A DNA stretch of 64,000 nt from Heterotrichella gracilis (lineage: Eukaryota; Sar; Xanthophyceae; Tribonematales; Xanthonemataceae). Positions 46,736-59,224 of this stretch are shown here, in pieces (the first letter of the stretch is position 1; every line of letters starts with the position of its first letter). The notes below the pieces were generated by a model. That model ran no database searches. It saw only the letters and a list, made by a program, of their open reading frames with translations, and was not told the DNA's origin. Where the stretch lies: assembly GCA_032358255.1 (NCBI GenBank), contig JAULBX010018414.1:20988-84987 (forward strand), read 5' to 3'. A program made the position numbers and the translations under genes.

Positions 46736-49536
46736 CTACCGCCGCTGTAGCATGGGCGGTACGAGCCAGTCGATCCCTTTCATGCTCCGCACTTGGTCCA
46801 CAAGGGCGGTGCGCACACTGGTCCCCTCCCCCGCCGCACCCTGCACCTCCTCCATCCAAGCCAACAGGCCGCGGCACGCCTCCTCGATAATCTGGGCAGT
46901 CTGCGCTACAGACACCTGCGCAATGCTGCGTTTAGGGTTTAGGGTGATGAGGAGGTTTGGTTTGCCCGGTACAGACCAGGATCAAAGAGCTGCACCCATG
47001 GACGGGTGCATGCTTAGGATGGTGTGTGCCATGCAAGCATGGGTCCTAATGTACCCCACATTGGGGTTTTCAAACAATCATGAATAGACATCTGCAGTCA
47101 TTGTGAGTCCATGTACGTTGGCTACATAAGCTTCTGCTACAGCACACTGTGCAAGCATGCAGTTTAGATGGGTCACACAAGGGCTGGCAAGCTCACTTCC
47201 CTTTGTATAACATTATGACCCTGCGCACTATATTGTACTGGACAACCCAGCAGCCTGCTCTTCGAAATACATACATACATAAACATCTACGCAGCCTGTC
47301 TTTGAACCCTGCACCATGCTCCTCATGCGAGGTGCCTACCTCTTCCTCCTCCCCTCCAACATTCCCATACAGGGGGTCGTCGATGTCCTGGCCATCGGGG
47401 GACTTGATTGCCTTCAGCTTGGGGTGGTACTCCCCCAGCCGCCGCACCTTGCCGGTGTAGTTCCCCTCCTTGTTGATGGTATCGTACACAGACACCTGCC
47501 ACAGGCAGCGGCGGGTTTAGGAGGCTACTGAGTTAGGAAGCTGGGTGGAATGCAGTCCAGCAGCACAGCCAGGTCAGCAGTCGCCTGTGCACACGCGGTG
47601 CCAAGCAGTTGAGGATAGGGCTCCTCATGCGTGGGATGCACCATACCCGCCTCCCAATTAAGCCATGTACTTGCACAAAGGGTGCCATCACATGCCAGCA
47701 CACTTCACACAGCACAACCTGAACCCTAAGCCCCTGCAGACGGATGCACGCATGCCGCCCCAGGCCCCCATCCACCCCCCTAAGCACCCCGGTAAAAATA
47801 CCTGCACCCTGCACCCACCTCCCGGAGCACCCCCAAAAAAACTCTACCCCTACAGCCTACAACCTACACCCATCTCCTGGAGCACACCCGCCAAAACCCT
47901 AAACACTACACCCTGCACCCAACACCCACCTCCCGGAGCACACCCGCCAAAACCCTAAACCCTAAACCAAACCCTACACCCACCTCCCGGAGCACATCCG
48001 CGGCAGTGTACTTGTCCATGACAACAATGAGGTCGTAGAACACGATGTCGCGCGCAGGCTCAAAGGTGTGTGCGCGGAAGGTGCGAGCCAGATGGTAGCC
48101 CAAGGACTCTGCAGCCTCGAATGCAGCCGGGTCGGGCGCCTCGCCCGCGTTGTAGTCGCGGGTGCCCTGTAGTGTGGGTGGAGGGTTTTCACAGAGGTAG
48201 GGTGTGGATGTAGCGTTTAGGCTGCAGGGTCCCCTGTGCTGTTAAGTGGTGAATTTCATGGTATGAAAATGGCACACGGGTAGGAAACCGGGAGCTGTGC
48301 CCATGAGTAAAGCATAGGCACCAGCAACAAGAATGCCAATGAAAATGCCACGAGAAAAGGTACCACAGCATCGTTCCAACAGCAAAAATCCGCCTTCCTG
48401 TCATAACCAGGAGCAGAAAGAATACCATGCCATGCAGCGCCATGCCAAGTAAACACCATGAGAATTGCCAAGAATTGCCAAGAATTGCCATGAAAGATGC
48501 CATGAGAAACGCCATGGGAAACCCTCTTACACCCCATGCCGCTACGCCTGAACAGGGTGTAGGGTGTTGGGTTGAAGGGTTTGATGGGTCGCGCCCTCCC
48601 TCACCTTTGACCCCACCTCCACCTGCCCCGCCAGCCCACTACCCTCCACCAGCTGCGTGAACATGACCTGCGCAAGTGGCCACACCTTATCTATAATTCT
48701 TCGTATTGCCAACAGAATGGGACCCAACTGGCCCATATTATTCGTGATGTTGTTCGTGTTCGATTTTTTCACTGGGAAAACCAGGAGGACTTCTTTTCAG
48801 AGAAATATTCTCAGAGGTTTCCCCTGAAAACGTAAATAATGAGGAAGGTGTGACCACTGACCTGCGCCAGCACCGAGCGGCACACGTTGGACTCGCTGAC
48901 AAAGCACACGCGTGCGCTGGCCCTGTCCTGCATGGCCTCCAGCTGCTCCTGGGCCCAAGGGGTGGAGCGGTAGCTGGTGGTGACAACAGAGTTGGACACA
49001 TCCAGGGACCCTGCGTCCTGGGGGAAGGGAGGGGGGCGGTGGGTGAGCAGGTGGCTGCACTGGTGGGCATTGGCAGTGTTTAGTGGGGGTTGGTGGAAAG
49101 GCGGGGACAGTAGAATAGCCCAGGTGCTGGTTAGTCACTTTGGGGCATATGCATGCATATGGTCGCCTAGCAATTTTTAAGCTGCAGGAGTGTTGCACGT
49201 TTGCTTGGTACTTAATTAAGTGAAGGATGACTCGCCCAGAGGCATAAGCTAGTGCTCAGCACAGCGCTGCTTGCTGAGCAGCGTTGGCTGCTACACCCCA
49301 GGTGCAGAAACAATACCCAGGGCATGTGGGTGGGACGCTACCTGTTCCTGTGGTGAAGACGAAGAGGCGTCCTCTACCACGGTACAACGTGTCCTTGCTG
49401 GTGCACCCCTTGGGGACCGGCTGTGCTGCTGGGGTGCACGCTGGGACAGAGGTGGCACACGCTGCGCACCCCTCGAGCTGACTGAGGAAGGGCTGCAGCG
49501 CTGATGACCACTGATCATGGCTCTCGACATTGTCAT
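46736..49536 (-). CDS. LMW-PTP-like protein with substituted catalytic Cys
   Basis: Six minus-strand exons (49536-49342, 49017-48862, 48667-48605, 48166-47984, 47495-47340, 46915-46736), all phase 0, give 310 residues. The first ~65 residues are Ser/Arg/Gln-rich and transit-peptide-like. The low-molecular-weight protein tyrosine phosphatase fold follows: a P-loop at 104-113, then GTRDYNAGEAPDPAAF, an ARDIVFYDLIVVMDKY block, DIDDPLYG at 236-243 with the general acid probably Asp239, and a C-terminal helix IIEEACRGLL. The canonical P-loop is C-x5-R; here it is FVSESNVCRS, with Ser106 where the nucleophilic Cys should be. Arg112 and Asn109 remain. It is therefore probably not a normal tyrosine phosphatase. 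Plastid location and any binding role are inferred. Divergent from IspE. Copies of the exon 4 tail lie in intron 4. Confidence 0.82.
47811..47983 (-). repeat. copies of exon 4 tail in intron 4 of the phosphatase-like gene
   Basis: CACC(C)A(C/T)CTCC(C/T)GGAGCAC, the exon 4 end with its donor, occurs at the true junction (47984) and again at about 47815, 47868 and 47930 along the intron, with CCAAAACCCTAAAC tracts between units. Spacing is about 55-60 bp. Confidence 0.8.
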
Positions 49537-50130
49537 GTGTGCTTATTGAAACTGGGCGTGCAGGGTTCGAGTCAAGAGCGCTTGGTTACAGCCCCAGTGC
49601 GCACATGCCACTGAATGCCACTTATGCATGCATCGCCCGAGGTGTGCAGATTGCTGACCAAGGTGTAGCATTTGATGTAGACAAGGCGCCGTGCGGGAAT
49701 GTTGGGAGTTGGATAAGCTATGCACGGCTTGCCATTGTTTTGTACAGTACAGTTGCGGCTGGTCGAAAATTGGATAACTTTCAAGGATAAGGTTGTCCGC
49801 ACTGCCTGCAGACTGCCTGCAGGCATGCACCTGAATTTGCTCGCTTGGCTGGACTTACCACACAAGGGGTCTGTACAAAGGTTGCTAGAACAGCAGCATA
49901 TGCAAGGATCCCCTTGTGCCCACCAACTGGCCGTTGCAGAACCTGTCTACGTTGATGTGAACTGGGGATGTGAACCTGCATGCATGCATCAACCATTGGC
50001 TAGTCTGCTTGTGGAGGCACGCCAGTGCGGTCGCCTCGCACCACTGACAGCATAACATCAACAGGTATTTGTGCACCCATCAGCGCAAAGTCGCAGTCTT
50101 TGAAGGCTTGGCCAAACTTGCCCAGGCCCA
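49537..50130. promoter_or_regulatory. divergent intergenic region, phosphatase-like / IspE genes
   Basis: About 590 bp between two outward-facing starts. CTGCCTGCAGACTGCCTGCAGG at about 49801-49823 is a local direct repeat. No named promoter motif. A GGGTTCGAGTC at 49564 resembles a tRNA T-loop but has no matching arms. Confidence 0.4.
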
Positions 50131-52487
50131 ATGGCTGCACTGTTAATGCACCAGAGTCACAGGTCCCTCCTTCAGCAACCTTTTGCTGCTGGGTCGGCCT
50201 CGTTCAGTAGACGCAGCCCTTTAATCGTACAATGCAGTAGGAAACGGCTACAACGGGGTCGTTTGGTCGCTTGCGCGGCCTCTGCCAGCAGTTTGCAGCT
50301 GTTTTCTCCATCTAAGGTATGGCACTGCAGCATTGCACTGCAGCAATGTGTTCCTTGCACGGTGTGGCACTGCACCAACCACAGTACAAGGAGATCATCT
50401 CCCAAACTCAGAAGGTGTGGTCACCTGGCGCAGATCAACCTGTTCCTGAGGGTAGTGCGGCGGAGGGAAGATGGGTACCACGATCTGGCCTCGTTGTTCC
50501 ACGTAAGTTGCCTTTTCTTCACCGATTTATTTGTTACACCCACTGGGGAGCATTCAGGTTGGCAGTGTCAAAATGTTCAAAATTTGTGACAGGTGATCGA
50601 CCTAGGGGACCAGATGGACTTCCAGCTTCTACCTGACGCCAGTGAAGACCAGCTGACCTGTAACCTCACAGACATCCCGTTAGACGGCTCCAACCTCGTG
50701 ATCAAGGTGAGGAAACCACATGTACCCTGTCCCAAAGCTAGGCATAAACAAGTTCTAGTTCAATGACCACATCGTACGCGCTCTTGAACCATGCATTACA
50801 GTGGGCCACCATCACCCTGCACAGCCGCCAACAGCTTCGCATACGCTACACGCGTGCACTGGCGCATGTGCTTATGCAATGACACATGCACTGATGCAAT
50901 GACCACGCCATCACCTGCCGCCACCCTGCATTGCGGATATACTTTCCTTTTCTTAAAATACCATTACTTTACTAAAACAATTATAAGCTTGAGACATAAA
51001 ACAGAGAGACCACCATTGTCCCTTTCAATAACAAGGACAATGCCCCATTGTGGGAGGCATTGTCTTTGCAACTGAAACTATCCCAATAGTGGAATAGAGA
51101 ACAGTACCCAGGGGGGAATTTGACTGGGGCGGTCGCCTCACAATGAGCAACACCCTAGCATCTGGCGCACCGGTGCACTGACTGCCTCCCTCACCCGCAT
51201 GCGGACAGGCCTTGGACCTTTTCCGACGGAAGACAGGTGCCAGCCACTTCTTCAAGGTCCACCTTGAGAAGCACGTGCCTCATGGAGCGGGTTTGGGCGG
51301 GGGCAGCGCCAATGCGGCAACCACGTTGTGGGCGGCCAATGAGATGAGCGGCAGGCCAGCGAGCAACGCACAGCTGCTTGAATGGAGCGGGGAGATTGGC
51401 TCTGACATCTCGGTGTTCTTCTCGGATGGAGTGGCGTACTGCACCGGCAGGTGGGACATTGGCTTTGCCACGATAGCTTTTTCCAGAGGAGAAGAGAGAC
51501 ATTTTGTGTTCGTCTTGGTTAAAGTGGTAACTGCACCGGCTTGTGGCAGCACATGAGTCAACATGCACTTATGCTGTGGTTGGAACCAATGAACGCATCT
51601 CCCAGTGGCACCTGGGGTCACAATCGTGGCAATCGCAGTTTCATACACCAGTTGAGCCTGCCCCTGAACCCTAAACCCTAACCACCCTGCAGGGGCGAGG
51701 TGGTGGAGAACGTGCCCGCCCCACTCCCCTTGGACACCCCGCTCCTACTGGTCAAGCCGGGGGTGGGCCTCTCCACACCCGAGATTTTCAAGGCGCTGGA
51801 CCTCGACCGGCGCAGCACTGTAGACCCTCTGGACCTCCTGCAGGGCCTGGCTGCGCAGGGACCCTCCCCCGCGGTGTGCGTGAATGACCTTGAGCAGCCT
51901 GCCTTTGACAGGTGCGTGTGGGGGTGGGGGCAGCCGGTGGTAGGGTAGTAAACCCTAAACCCTACACACCGCGTATCATAGCGGCTGCCCATGGGCCCTC
52001 CCCCGCGGTGTGCGTGAATGACCTTGAGCAGCCTGCCTTTGACAGGTACATGTGGGGCAGCTGGGGGAAGGGGAGTAAACCCTAAACCCTGCGCACCTGC
52101 GTATGATAGGGGCTGCCCATGGGCCCCTTCTTCTTACCCCAAGTCCAGCACATTCCCCGCAATGCCCCAGGCTACGTGAGCTCAACCTTGAAACCCAAAT
52201 CCTATCCTGAGCTTAACCCTATCCTGAAACCCTGTCTGCACTGCCCCAGGCTACCTGAGCTCAAGGCCCTCAAGGACCGGCTCGCGCAGGATGGGGGCGC
52301 CGCATACAGTTCTGTGTTCATGACGGGCAGTGGGAGCACAATTGTGGCGGTGGGGGATGATGCCACGCCGGCATTCCTAGGGGAGGAGCAATACGAGGGG
52401 ATGTTTGTGTCGCCCGCGCGCCTGATTGTGCGCCAGCCAGGGGGGTGGTACGCTCCAGCCCGGGTACCGGCGGGGCAGGCAGCGTAG
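50131..52487 (+). CDS. ispE: 4-diphosphocytidyl-2-C-methyl-D-erythritol kinase (IspE/CMK)
   Basis: Six exons (50131-50316, 50434-50502, 50593-50706, 51209-51450, 51693-51911, 52250-52487) give 355 residues. The enzyme phosphorylates CDP-ME at the 2-hydroxyl with ATP, step four of the plastid MEP isoprenoid pathway, and is a GHMP kinase. Residues 1-55 form a transit peptide. SPSK at 59-62 joins across intron 1 to INLFLRV, the usual N-terminal strand with its conserved Lys. The ATP loop is PHGAGLGGGSANAA at 147-160. The catalytic Asp is probably Asp189 in GSDISVFF. The third GHMP motif is MTGSGSTIVAV. Length fits plant CMK. Introns 4 and 5 are phase 2, the others phase 0. The start is the first Met of the exon, five codons before a second Met. 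TGTAA occurs about 110 bp past the stop. Confidence 0.95.
51970..52175 (+). repeat. copies of exon 5 tail and exon 6 head in IspE intron 5
   Basis: 51985-52045 repeats the exon 5 end (GPSPAVCVNDLEQPAFD) with a GTACATG donor, each preceded by GGCTGCCCATGGGCCC and followed by AAACCCTAAACCCT. At about 52160 GCCCCAGGCTACGTGAGCTC repeats the exon 6 acceptor and first codons. Donor-to-donor distance is 134 bp, not a multiple of three. Confidence 0.85.
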
Positions 52488-53468
52488 GGTGGCGGGTGGT
52501 GCTTGGTCCCAAAAGGGTTGCTGTGGGCACCTGTGGCAATGGGGAAAATCGTCATATTGTTGTGGCCGAGCAGTGTATTTTGAGCCCTAAGGGCGGCAAT
52601 GTAAGGGTCGTGCCAACTCCTTCCAAAAAAGCAAAAAACAATTGTAAGGGTCATGCAGTCTTCTGCTGCAGTAAGCCATGCTTGCAACTGCCCTTGTAAG
52701 GTTTCATAGCCGACATTTGATGCGAATTTCTCCAGGCTGTTAGCCAATTGGCTGTGGCTCAAAGCCTTATGAAGTGCAGACAAGTTTGTACTGTTTGCCA
52801 ACTTGCCACTCCAAATACACCACTGGTTCTGCGGGACGAGCAAGGCAAGGCGGTTCATGATATTGTGGACAGAATTGGACAGTGAGATGTCTGTAGTGAG
52901 TTGCCTAATGGTGCGCTTTCGCTGGGATTAATCACCAGACAATGTCAGCTGCAAACCCTAAACCCTAAACAGGGCATAAACCCTATATTAGGGTAATGAT
53001 AATTCAAATTGATTTCCCCCCGCTTCGTTGACCGTGATCCTTATCTGCCCATCCTGCCCACTTCGGCCGAGTCAGCTTCGACCCAACAATCTATCAGCTA
53101 TCACCACCACCAGTGCTGTGCAGTACTTTACTGTTGGTGCGCCCGAAGCCTATTACTAACGTTTTGCGCTCAAAGGGTTAAAGTTAGTTCACTAGCAGGT
53201 GGTTTCGGACAGTGTTGGTTGGGCCTTGGTGGACCTTGGTTTACCTGATCACTTATCCCTGACACCCACTTTCCGAGAGTGGACGACACTTTAAAAACCC
53301 AAGGGCAGTCCCCGCTATAGCAAGCAATTCCATCCTAGTCCCCTGTGTTTCCACGGGCGAGAGGCTCCGTCACTGGTCCCTTGCAACCCCGTGCATCTTC
53401 TCATCTTGCCCCAAATAGATAACACCCAACTAGCGGAACACAGCCCAGTGCTGGCTTGGGTGCCCACC
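52488..53468. other. intergenic region between IspE and starch synthase
   Basis: 3' UTR of IspE, then the upstream region of the starch synthase gene. A CCCTAAACCCTAAAC tract lies at about 52955-52969 and a spaced repeat (AACCCTA.. then TAGGGTAAT) follows it. The minus-strand open frame 53401-53856 overlaps starch synthase exon 1 and is a shadow. Confidence 0.45.
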
Positions 53469-56400
53469 ATGCCTCCGACGGCAGCAATGGGGCAATTAAC
53501 TGGTGGCCTGCTACATGAAAGAAGCTCATCCCTCGCCATCCCGCGCGTGGGGCTGCACAGACGGCGCTGCAGGCCGGTGGTGACCACCGCTGGTGCTGCA
53601 TCACATGCCACTGGTGGGCCATTCTATAGGCCTCCTGCACGGGGAAGGGCTTCGGCGGGGCGTACAGCGCCAGGCAGTACCAGGGATAGCAACGACTCTG
53701 AGCTATGGGGCCTGCACGAACAGCTACTGCGCCAGGTGCGCCAGATGGCAGGGGGTGGAGTTTGGCCTGTGGGCAGTTGCCAGGCATGCTACTTGCAGCA
53801 AACAGTATTGTGGGTGAGGTGGGCCATAGGTGCTTTTGCTGTCTGAATATCTTCAAAGGTTTCAGTGAGCTGCACTAGTGACCATCGTGGCATGATCATG
53901 CTGGGGATGTTGAGGGGTGACCCTGGTCAACCTAGCTCAAGCTCTGACTAGCCACCCCGCCTATGGCGTGCAACCTGTCCAGGCCTGTGCGGGTCCAGCG
54001 GGCGAATCTCTATGTCTGGTATACCCTTGCAATTTACCTGGTTGCTGATCCACCGTGCGTGGGCCACTAGCACGTCGGCTAGCCATCTCCATCCCATCCC
54101 AGCTGCCAGTGCCTCACACTGGTCATCACCTAGGTCTAGGCTACATTGCTAGCACTAGCCCATGCGCCAGTAATGTAATCGCGCTGTATGTGCATGTGTA
54201 TTTTTTAGGCGTGCATGCATGGTGCAGCACCCACCTACCTCCCATTGCCTGACGTCCCTGTCGCCTGTGCAGATCGAGGAGCGCAAGAAGCTGCAGCGGC
54301 AGCTGCAAGACTCGCTGCTACGGAAGGGTGTCACCTTCGAAACGTGCAACATCACACAGGTGGGTACCAGCCCCTCCGTCTGTGCACTGTGACTGCACCG
54401 CCAGGCCACCCACCCTGCGCAACAATCTGCCGCACCCCATGGGGATGCCCTCACCAAGCCACACCCACCAGGCCACCCACCCTGCGCAAGCCCGCTTGGT
54501 TGGAGTTACCTGCTAGCACTGCCACAACATCCACCAGCTGCATCTACCCCCCACTGCATCTACCGCTGCCTTGGCGAGCAATGCCCAAGCTCACACGTTG
54601 CCTCCCATTCCGCCTAGGGCTCGGAACCATACCAGATCGCGCCTCCCGCCCCGATGGCGAGGCTGGCGCCCCCTGCGGCGGAGGTACCCCCGCCTGCTGC
54701 GAAGGAGCCCCCCTTAGCAGGGGAGAACGCTATGAATGTGGTGATGGTGGGGGCGGAGATGGCGCCGTGGTCCAAAACAGGTGTGCCCCGGCCCATGACA
54801 CACGACCCTTCTTGTGGAAATATCCTAATTTTAGAACATCGTTTTTTACATCTGGTGTGCAGCTGCGCCTCATACCAGGCCTTTGGCATGCTTCCCGTGT
54901 GCATCGAGTCACCAGCCTCTGTGCTGGAGTGTGAAATGGCAGTGGGCCTTGCTTGGTGATATGCATGCTGCAGGACTCTAGCATGGGTCGCCCATTTACG
55001 TATGCACACTCAACTTTCTGGGCAGAAGAGGCCCTTTGCATTTCTTTGATCCTGAGCCTTGCGGGCCACACTCTCCCTCCATGGGTCGCATTTAGGTGTT
55101 TCAATGCATAGGGTCTATGGTTTTGTTGGCCACACATCCCACCGGCCGCACCCTTCAACAGGCGGCTTGGGAGACGTGATGGGCGCCCTGCCTCGGGCGC
55201 TGGCTAAAAGAGGCCACCGGGTGATGGCTGTGGCGCCCCGCTATGCCAACTACGACAACGCGTGGGACACCAGCGTGCGCGTGACCTTCCGGGTGTTTGA
55301 AACGGACCAAGAGGTGCGTTGGGGGTTTGGGGTTTGGGGTTTAGAGTTTAGGGTTTGAAACGGGACAAAAAGTGCGCGCAGTGGGGAGCTGAGTGGCCTC
55401 AGGGATGTACTAAATATATTAACTTTGGTTAGTATAATTAGTATACCCTTGGTGGCCTCGGGGGTTTGCAAGTGAGAGAGCTGTCATGCAGTCGAGTGTT
55501 CGTGGGACAGGTTTGGATGGTGTGGAGCCATGCATTCAGCTGTGGATGCATAGTCATGTGGAGCGGATGTGGTACACCTACTGCGGCATGGGGTGTGTGT
55601 GGGACAAGGCGTGATTCCCTGGGGCGCATATGGGATGAACTGTGGTTGCATGGGGTGCGTGTCGTACAGCTGTAGTGGCAGTGGTTGAACATGTGACGCC
55701 GACTGCGTGGGGCACAGCTGCATTTGATGGATCCGTGATGCATTTGATAGATCCGTTGGGCGCATGTTGCACAGCTGTTGTGGCAGGATCGCATTTGGCC
55801 ACTCTGCCTTGGTTTGTGGACACGGGGTGTGGATTTTAACCCTAAACGCTCAAAAGCAGCAATGATGTAATCGTGCCGCCCACCGTTTTCTTACTTTCCT
55901 CCCCAGGTTGCCTACTTCCACGCCTACCTGGACGGTGTGGACTGGGTGTTCATTGACCACCCCTGCTTCCACGCATACGCAAAGAACATCTATGGGGGGG
56001 ATCGCGCGGACATTCAGGTGGGGCAGTAGCTTTGGACCATGTGGGACTCGCACTTATCGCCAGTGCCCTGAACGGATATTATGCAGCTTTGTGGTTGGAT
56101 TTTCTGAACCACAAGTGGACAATCGCCATACCACATGCTTGGTGGTGTGCAATGTACAACCAGCTTATGTTGTTTCATATAAAATGTCCAGGCGTCCAGT
56201 CACCATGTATTTAGATACCTGATTGCAACACAGTGAACTTTCTTTTTCCATCCAGTTCCGATGCGCGCTGCTGTGCAAAGCAGCTTTGGAGGCGGTGTGG
56301 CACGTACCCTGCGGCGGGATACCCTATGGGGACTCCAATCTTGTGTTCATTGCCAACGATTGGCACACGGCGCTGCTGCCGGTATACCTGCAGGTGGGTG

Positions 56401-59224
56401 GGGGGTGGTAGCGCTGCAGGCGGAGGCAGGGAGGGTCAACATGCAGTCTAGTGCTTCTGGGATGGGTGGTGGGTGGTAGCGCTGCTGGAGTGCTGGAGGG
56501 TGGGTGCATGGGATGTGGTGGGGGGAGGTGGGGGCCACTTTGCCGCGCATTGCACACTGGCATGCTGTGACATCTGTAATTGTAGAAGGAGGGAATTTTG
56601 TGTTGAGCGCCCTTGCGCCAGCTCCTACACCATTGGGCCAGCCCTCGCTTGCACTTGACCCAACGCCAGCTCAAAACCTACGAACATATCTACGTTGTGT
56701 TTTTGACCCGCCACGGTTACCCCCCACGCAGGCGCACTACCGCGACTACGGCAAAATGACCTTTTACCCCAACCCAGAATCTACACAAGAATTATCTTTT
56801 GTTTATAACTCACCACCCTAAACCCATTACCCGCTCCGCAGGCGCACTACCGCGACTACGGCAAGATGACCTTTGCCCGCTCCGCCCTGGTCCTGCACAA
56901 CATGGCGCACCAGGGGCGGGGGCCGCTGGACGAGCTGCCGCGCCTGGAGGTTCCCCCTGAGCTCAAGGAGCTGTTCTTCCTGGATGACCCCATAGGGGGC
57001 GAGCACATGAACATCATGAAGGCAGGGCTCATCACGGCGCACAGGCTGGTGGCTGTGTCGCACGGGTGAGTGGAGGGTGAGGGATCACTGCGCAGGTGCT
57101 GGTGGTGGTATCGCATGGGTGTGTGCCACCATGGGGTGGGGGTGGAGATATTGGGGGGCGGGGGCTGTTCCACTTTGATGTCTGTGTGCGGGTGAATGGT
57201 GGTGCTGCGGGCTCCGCACATGCCATGGGCACAGTCTAGTGCATGCCCTACAAGGGGCAATGACCCCTACTCCCCCACCCTCCCTGGTGTATGCGCTATA
57301 GCCGGCGTTCACCCTCTCGTAATGCGCAGGTACGCGTGGGAGTGCCAGACCCAGGATGGGGGGTGGGGCCTGGACCACATTTTGAGGGAGCACTCGTGGA
57401 AGCTCAAGGGTATTGTGAACGGCATCGACATGAACGAGTGGAACCCCGAGATCGACACCCACCTCACCTCAGACGGCTACATCAACTACAGCGTGGAGAC
57501 CCTACGGGAGGGTAAACGGCAGTGCAAGATGGCGCTGCAGAAGGTGTGCGCGATGGTGCCCCTTCCCCATCCCCTGCATATCATGATATTGCGCCCCAAA
57601 GCCTCCCCACACCCCCCACACCCCCCACACACATATCCTCCTCCCCCGTCTTAATGATGACCATGACCACTCCCACCCCTCCTGCACAGGGGCTGCGCCT
57701 GGTTTGGACCCAACACCGATGCTTAGGTTTATACTGACTGGGATTAAATATGTATATAGATCTTGAAAAATATGGGTTTGATATTGATCCCCCCTTCTCC
57801 CCCTCAATCCAGGAGCTGGGCTTGCGCGTGGACCCCAACATCCCCATGCTAGGGTTTATCGGACGCCTGGACTACCAAAAAGGCGTGGACCTCATCCGTG
57901 ACAGCTACCAATGGATCATTGAGCAGGGGTGCCAACTGGTCATGCTGGGGTCAGGGCGGGAGGACCTGGAAGCTAGCCTGAGGTGGGTGCTGGACTATGG
58001 TGTGGTTAGGGTTTATAGTTTAGGGTTTAGGGTTTGGAAGTCGAGGATCATAAAGCAGGGTTGCCAGCTGGTCATGCTGGGGTCAGGGCGGGAGGACCTC
58101 AAAGCCAGCCTGAGGTGGGTGCTGGGCCACGCTGTGGTTAGGGTTTAGGTTTAGTGCGCGTGGATGTGTAGGCTGACGCTGTGTCTAAGGTTTAGGGTTT
58201 GGAAGCCAGGGGTAATTGGGCAGGGCAGGCAGCTGGACATGCTGGGGCCAGGCAGGGAAGAGCTGGGGAACTGCGTAGCTGGGTGCAGGGGTACTGTACC
58301 CTGTGTTTGGGGTTTAGGATTTGGGACTCTTGCATCATGAAGCAGGGCTGCCAGCTGATTGGGTGGGAGTACTTCACTGCCACAAAAAACTTTCCGCACA
58401 CCAGTCGCATTCCCGTCCATTCCCCACCCCAATCCCCACCCCAATCCCCAGGGAGATGGAGAGCTGGAACCAGCAGCAGTGCCGGTGCTGGGTGGGCTTC
58501 TCGGTGCAGACCGCGCACCGCATCACCGCGGGATGCGACATACTGCTCATGCCCTCGCGGTTCGAGCCCTGCGGCCTCAACCAGCTGTACGCAATGGCTT
58601 ACGGCACGGTGCCGGTGGTGCACGCGGTGGGGGGCCTGCGGGACACGGTTAAGCCGTACAACCCCTTTGAGAACACAGGTGCGTGGGCATCAGCAAAACC
58701 CTAAAGCCTAAACCCTTAAGAACCCTTTTGGGCATACAGGTGTGTGGGCCAAGGCACAAACCTTAGCCCTAAACAATCTCTTTAGGAACACTGTCCTGGA
58801 CCCCAAACCCCAACCCTGAGACCCTTGCCCTCTCAAGAAGCATGTGATGTGCTCCGCGTGTTGACGCAAGGCCAGATTCTCTTGGCCAGAAATGTGCCGT
58901 TCGCTCCTCAAAGGATGTGGTGCATTATGAGCACTGTGCGACACTGCAAAGTAACCCTTGCAGAGTGCGGTGTAGGGTGTAGGGTTACCCTAAAGCAGCG
59001 CTGAACCCTGCCCGAAACCCTTGCGCGCAGGCACTGGGTGGACCTTTGAGAGCGCGGACGCGGGTCGGTTCCGCGACGCGCTGGGCAACGCGCTGTACAC
59101 CTACCGCGAGTTTGGCGACTCGTTCCGCGACATTCAGAAGCGCGGCATGACGCAGGACCTGTCCTGGGAGCACGCGGCCGCTCAGTATGAGGAGGTGCTG
59201 GTGGCAGCAAAGTTCCAGTGGTGA
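53469..59224 (+). CDS. soluble starch synthase, class II
   Basis: Eleven exons (53469-53735, 54273-54359, 54618-54780, 55162-55313, 55907-56017, 56256-56393, 56842-57065, 57330-57543, 57813-57982, 58452-58678, 59031-59224) give 648 residues. The enzyme adds glucose from ADP-glucose to the non-reducing ends of alpha-glucan chains in the plastid. Transit peptide and a short linker (Pro/Ala-rich, with a basic helix [11 protein letters not shown]) occupy about 155 residues. The GT5 catalytic domain runs from [23 protein letters not shown] at 171-175 binds ADP-glucose. NDWH, NMAHQG and VNGIDMNEW are present. The GT1-like half starts near [10 protein letters not shown] (467) and holds [17 protein letters not shown], with Glu547. 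The ending [20 protein letters not shown] is that of plant SSII. Exon 1 is assigned by its transit-peptide character and phase, so is less certain. Confidence 0.92.
57999..58345 (+). repeat. copies of exon 9 tail in starch synthase intron 9
   Basis: Copy 1 (58045-58114) repeats the exon 9 end almost exactly, with its GTGGGTGCTGG donor; weaker copies are at about 58209-58285 and 58331-58365. TTTAGGG tracts precede each. The frame from exon 9 stays open through the true donor to the copy-1 donor, 132 bp further on. Confidence 0.9.

Noticed and set aside
49560-49590. tRNA T-loop-like GGGTTCGAGTC
   Set aside because: No paired T-arm stem, anticodon arm or acceptor stem around it.
53401-53856. 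151-codon minus-strand open frame
   Set aside because: Antisense to starch synthase exon 1, whose plus-strand reading gives a transit peptide and joins in phase to exon 2.
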